From NCBI GenBank assembly GCA_943371025.1, contig CALRTC020000004.1, forward strand, positions 62,001-126,000: a stretch of DNA of 64,000 bases. Reading direction: 5' to 3'. Under the pieces are notes generated by a model. That model ran no database searches, was not told where the DNA came from, and saw only the letters and a list, made by a program, of their open reading frames with translations. Made by a program: the position numbers and the translations under genes. The stretch is from Niveispirillum sp943371025. GTDB taxonomy: Bacteria; Pseudomonadota; Alphaproteobacteria; Azospirillales; Azospirillaceae. Below, piece after piece: positions 61,406-64,000 of this stretch; within the stretch, counting starts at the first letter, position 1; each line of letters starts with the position of its first letter.

Positions 61406-62403
61406 TCAGGCGGGGAGTGGCGTTTTTTGCGGTCCGGTGTTGATGATTGCCCGGACGAGGCGGTCTGGCCCCGGAAATGCGCCATCTGGCCCCTTTCTGG
61501 GGGCCAGGATGGTGGCGATTTTCTTGATATTCTGGGCGGCGGCGGCCAGCAGGCACTGTTCTGTGACCTTGGCGATGCCGCGCAGGCGGGCGTAGCGATG
61601 GCCATGCAGTTGCTTGGCGTCGGCAAAGCTGCGCTCGACCGTCTCCTTACGTCTGGCATAGAGGCGCTTGCCCCAGGCGGTCAGGCGGTTCTCCAGGATA
61701 TGGTCCTTGGCCTCCTGCCAGACAAGGCGGGTGACCAGCTTGGTGTGGTTGGCGCTGGTGGTACAGGAGGCCAGCAGCGGGCAGGTCCGGCATTGGGCGG
61801 GATTGCTCTTATATTCACGATAGCCTTCCCGGTTGGTGGTGGCATAGCGCAGTTCCTGGCCTTCGGGGCAGCGATAGGCATCAGCCTCGCGGTCGTACCG
61901 GAAATCACGCTTGCGCAGCATCCCCTGGCGGTGCGTGGGCGGCTATAGCCGATCACCCCCTCGATCCCGCGCTCCTCCAGCCCCACGGCCCGGACATCCA
62001 GCCCGAACCGCTCCCGCTGCCGGTCCAGCCGGCCCAGATAGGGGATGCTGTCATGGACATTGCCCGCCGTCACATGGCTGTCGGTGATGATGGCGTGGCG
62101 GGCATCCACCGTGCGGTGGTCAAGATAGAAGAACCCCTTGGGCTTGCTGTCGCGCACCATGTAGCCGGCCTCCGGATCGGTCCGGCTGACCTTGGTCTCC
62201 TTGACCGGCGGTTCCCGGTCCTGGGGCTTCAGCGGCCCCTTGCCATGCGCGGCACGGTCGGCATCGATGGCCTGGTCCAGCGCCTCCAGATAGTCCGCCC
62301 GTGATTTCGACACCAGGGCCAGATCGTACTTGTTCTTGTTGGCATTGGCCTTCAGGTGCGTGCTGTCCGTATACAGCACCGTCCCGTTGAACTGGCCCCC
62401 GTT
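61406..62403 (-). pseudogene. IS1182-family transposase remnant
   Basis: The upstream piece reads GQFNGTVLYTDSTHLKANAN, then SRADYLEALDQAID, DHRTVDARHAIITDSHVTAG and GLDVRAVGL; the downstream piece continues MLRKRDFRYDREADAYRCPE, CRTCPLLASC and RKETVERSFADAKQLHGHRYARLRG. This is the IS1182 DDE transposase order. Two lesions: about 12 residues (the DAGYxTP stretch) missing between VGL and EERGIEG near 61965-61990, and a one-base loss near 61940 that shifts the frame. The N-terminal third is absent, cut off exactly where the next element begins at 62404. Not functional. Confidence 0.85.
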
Positions 62404-63180
62404 TGGACCGGACAGTCAGGCCTAGCCTTGGAGGCTTGGGGATATCCCTGAGCATGTGCTTATGCCTGAGATTGAGATCATCACGGATGGCGGCCGCCGG
62501 CGCCGCTGGACGGCGTCAGAGAAGCTGCGGATCGTTGAGGAGACGCTGGACGGTCGGTCGAGCATCTCCGTTGTTGCCCGCCGGCATGGCGTTGCCCCGA
62601 ACCTGCTGTATCGTTGGCGGCGTCTGATGCTGGAGGGCGGGAGCGTAGCCGTGGCGGATGACGGCAAGGTGATCGTCATGCGCTCCAACCTGCGCTGGTG
62701 CTCGGACGGGTTCGAGTTCGCCTGCTGGAATGGTGACATCATCCGCGGCGCGTTCATCATCGACGCCCATGACCGGGAGATCGTCGCCTGGCGGGCCGTC
62801 GTCAATGCCGGCATCAGCGGTTCTGACGTGCGCGACATGATGCTGGAGGCGGTCGAGGCCCGGTTCAGCGCCGTGCGTGTTCCCCAACCCATCGAGATGC
62901 TGTCGGACAACGGCTCGCCCTACATCGCCAGGGAGACCCGGACCTTTGCCCAGCAGCTCGGCCTGAAATCCTGCTTTACCCCGGTGAAAAGCCCGCAGAC
63001 CAATGGCATCGCCGAGGCCTTCGTTAAAACCCTGAAGTGTGACTATGTGCGGGTCATGCCACTGCCGGATGCCGAAACCGTCCTCGGACAGATCGGCGGA
63101 TGGATCGATGACGACAACAATAACCACCCGCATTCCGGCCTCAAAATGCGCTCGCCCCGCGAGTTCATAAGGGCCTATCG
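62404..63180 (+). mobile_element. Internally deleted IS2-like (IS3 family) element
   Basis: The left end TGGACCGGACAGTCAGGC starts precisely where the IS1182 frame is broken, so this element inserted into it. The IS lost a central segment joining orfA to orfB. A right terminal repeat is not clear; the end appears to be cut by a further IS3-type fragment. Confidence 0.65.
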
Positions 63181-63202
63181 TGAAACCGCCTTCCATCGCT
63201 GA
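62456..63202 (+). CDS. Fused remnant of IS2-like OrfA and OrfB
   Basis: 248 residues. Residues about 1-65 are the OrfA helix-turn-helix (RRRRWTASEKLRIVEETLDG, then ARRHGVAPNLLYRWRRL). From about 73 the chain jumps into the OrfB DDE core: RSNLRWCSDGFEFACWNGD (first Asp), IEMLSDNGSPY (second Asp), SPQTNGIAEAFVKTLK (Glu) and HPHSGLKMRSPREFIRA. The OrfA C-terminus and OrfB N-terminus (about 100 residues) are gone, yet the frame stayed open. Catalytic residues remain, but the DNA-binding link is lost, so activity is unlikely. Confidence 0.75.
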   Translation: MLMPEIEIITDGGRRRRWTASEKLRIVEETLDGRSSISVVARRHGVAPNLLYRWRRLMLEGGSVAVADDGKVIVMRSNLRWCSDGFEFACWNGDIIRGAFIIDAHDREIVAWRAVVNAGISGSDVRDMMLEAVEARFSAVRVPQPIEMLSDNGSPYIARETRTFAQQLGLKSCFTPVKSPQTNGIAEAFVKTLKCDYVRVMPLPDAETVLGQIGGWIDDDNNNHPHSGLKMRSPREFIRAYRETAFHR

Positions 63203-63275
63203 ACGCATCCGACACGAAGTCCAGGCTCCAGCGCTGGTTGGGCGCTTGTGCACTGCATCCTCATCCTGAACCATT
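63178..63275 (-). pseudogene. Fragment of another IS3-family OrfB
   Basis: On the minus strand the sequence reads SAQAPNQRWSLDFVSDAFSD, followed by GRRF: the P-N-Q-R-W-S-x-D-F-V-x-D-x-x-x-D-G-R-R-F start of the IS3-type integrase core. Only about 30 residues survive, squeezed between the IS2-like end and the LysR gene. Confidence 0.6.
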
Positions 63276-64000
63276 TCCGTTTTGTGTTGTGGAGCGCAGC
63301 CAAGGCGGCGAGGCCAATGCTTCCCGCAGCGATTGAAGAAATACGTTGGCGCGGCTGCTGCGGCCCCTGCGCGCATGCACGAGCGCTACCACATCGGCTG
63401 ACGGTAGGGACCATTGCGGCAGAAGCCGATGCAACTTTTCAGTAGCAAGGTCCCTGGCCACGTCCCATTCGCTTCTCACGATGATGCCTGCCCCTGAAAG
63501 CGCCCAGTCGCGAATAACCTCGCCATCGTTGGTCGACATGGTTGGGTTGATCCTTACCGTCGCACCGCCCTGTGTCGGGTGCGTAAAACGCCACAGCGTC
63601 ACATCTTCATTATTTTCCCGCAGGGCTAGGCAGCGATGCAGGGCAAGATCCTCCGGCCTTTCAATGGGCGGATGACTGGCCAGATAGTCCGGTGCCGCGC
63701 AAAGAAAGCGGCGATTGGGGGCCAGGGTCGTCACCAGCCGGTCACTTTCCGGCAAGGCACCGATATGGACGACGATGTCCCAGCTTTCCGACATCTGCCT
63801 TATCGGGCTGTCCGACAGTTCAAGGGTGACGGCAGCGGCCGGATGGCGCTGTGCGAATTCCTGGACAATGGGGGCGATATATCGCCGCCCGAAACCGTGA
63901 GGAGCGGCGATCCGTAGATGCCCCCGGACTTGCGTCGTCCGCCGGGCGAGGCGTTCGGAAAGGTCATCCATCGCTTCAATGATCGTGCGCCCCTCCGATG
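63261..64000 (-). CDS. LysR-family regulator, N-terminus beyond the window
   Basis: The reading frame is open to the window edge, so the N-terminal helix-turn-helix lies outside. What is seen is the linker helix (SEGRTIIEAMDDLSERLARR) and the full effector domain: GHLRIAAPHGFGRRYIAP, VTLELSDSPIRQMSESWDIVVHIG, RRFLCAAPDYLASH, ALSGAGIIVRSEWDVARDL. It fits the CrgA/aaeR-like LysR subgroup. Target unknown. The stop at 63261 overlaps the IS3-type fragment, so the C-terminal residues may derive from the insertion junction. Confidence 0.85.
   Translation of the reverse strand, partial: SEGRTIIEAMDDLSERLARRTTQVRGHLRIAAPHGFGRRYIAPIVQEFAQRHPAAAVTLELSDSPIRQMSESWDIVVHIGALPESDRLVTTLAPNRRFLCAAPDYLASHPPIERPEDLALHRCLALRENNEDVTLWRFTHPTQGGATVRINPTMSTNDGEVIRDWALSGAGIIVRSEWDVARDLATEKLHRLLPQWSLPSADVVALVHARRGRSSRANVFLQSLREALASPPWLRSTTQNGNGSG

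Overview
The window looks like chromosomal DNA of a high-GC alphaproteobacterium, most likely a Rhodospirillales/Azospirillaceae-type organism. The evidence is third-position G/C-rich housekeeping genes (tyrS, uvrD, pth, rplY, prs, guaA, gatB), the DUF1467 gene near the left edge, a 2841-residue cyclic beta-1,2-glucan synthase and a sigma-54 promoter. The species is inferred, not proven.

Layout. 1-5.2 kb: DUF1467 membrane protein, GNAT-like acyltransferase, a TPR/PRMT-like methyltransferase behind a textbook sigma-54 promoter, a hotdog thioesterase and an AT-rich orphan gene. 5.2-16.3 kb: housekeeping genes (prolyl oligopeptidase, anmK, tyrS, uvrD, an esterase, hemerythrin, pth, rplY) plus a candidate structured small RNA at 10.1-10.3 kb. 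16.3-17.4 kb: decayed DNA with a 75-bp tandem repeat and a truncated dehydrogenase. 17.4-36.8 kb: an envelope/stress block with ndvB, mgtA, entericidin, DUF3309, PRC-barrel and other small proteins, an OmpA-type lipoprotein, a giant CheB-CheR-PAS-kinase-REC-REC-LuxR regulator, and dps. Four intergenic copies of a FixJ-like box (TAGGT-N4-TCCG) lie in this block, suggesting that the fused FixJ-type output domain may control it.

37-45.4 kb: a frameshifted MFS transporter, a coupled pair of amidohydrolases (one lacking its metal motif), a ParDE-type toxin-antitoxin pair, prs, csbD, and a two-gene glutamine amidotransferase operon. 45.5-50.3 kb: AT-rich NADAR gene, guaA, then an island-like segment directly behind the guaA 3' end (a well-known integration site) holding a decayed cyclase-like gene and a zinc-ribbon protein of unknown function. 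50.3-54.7 kb: peroxide defence (oxyR, ahpF, ahpC with a four-part OxyR operator) and two ElaB/holin-like membrane genes. 54.8-61.3 kb: second BD-FAE-type esterase, GST, ArsR regulator, Ala-rich protein, gatB, DUF3313 protein and tRNA-Ser(GCU). 61.4-64 kb: nested IS remnants and a LysR gene cut by the window edge.

The most striking unexplained structure is a dispersed intergenic repeat of about 90-130 bp, made of successive hairpins. There are five clear copies and one divergent one. Stem bases differ between copies but change in compensating pairs, which is evidence of selection on, or replication through, a folded RNA or single-stranded DNA.
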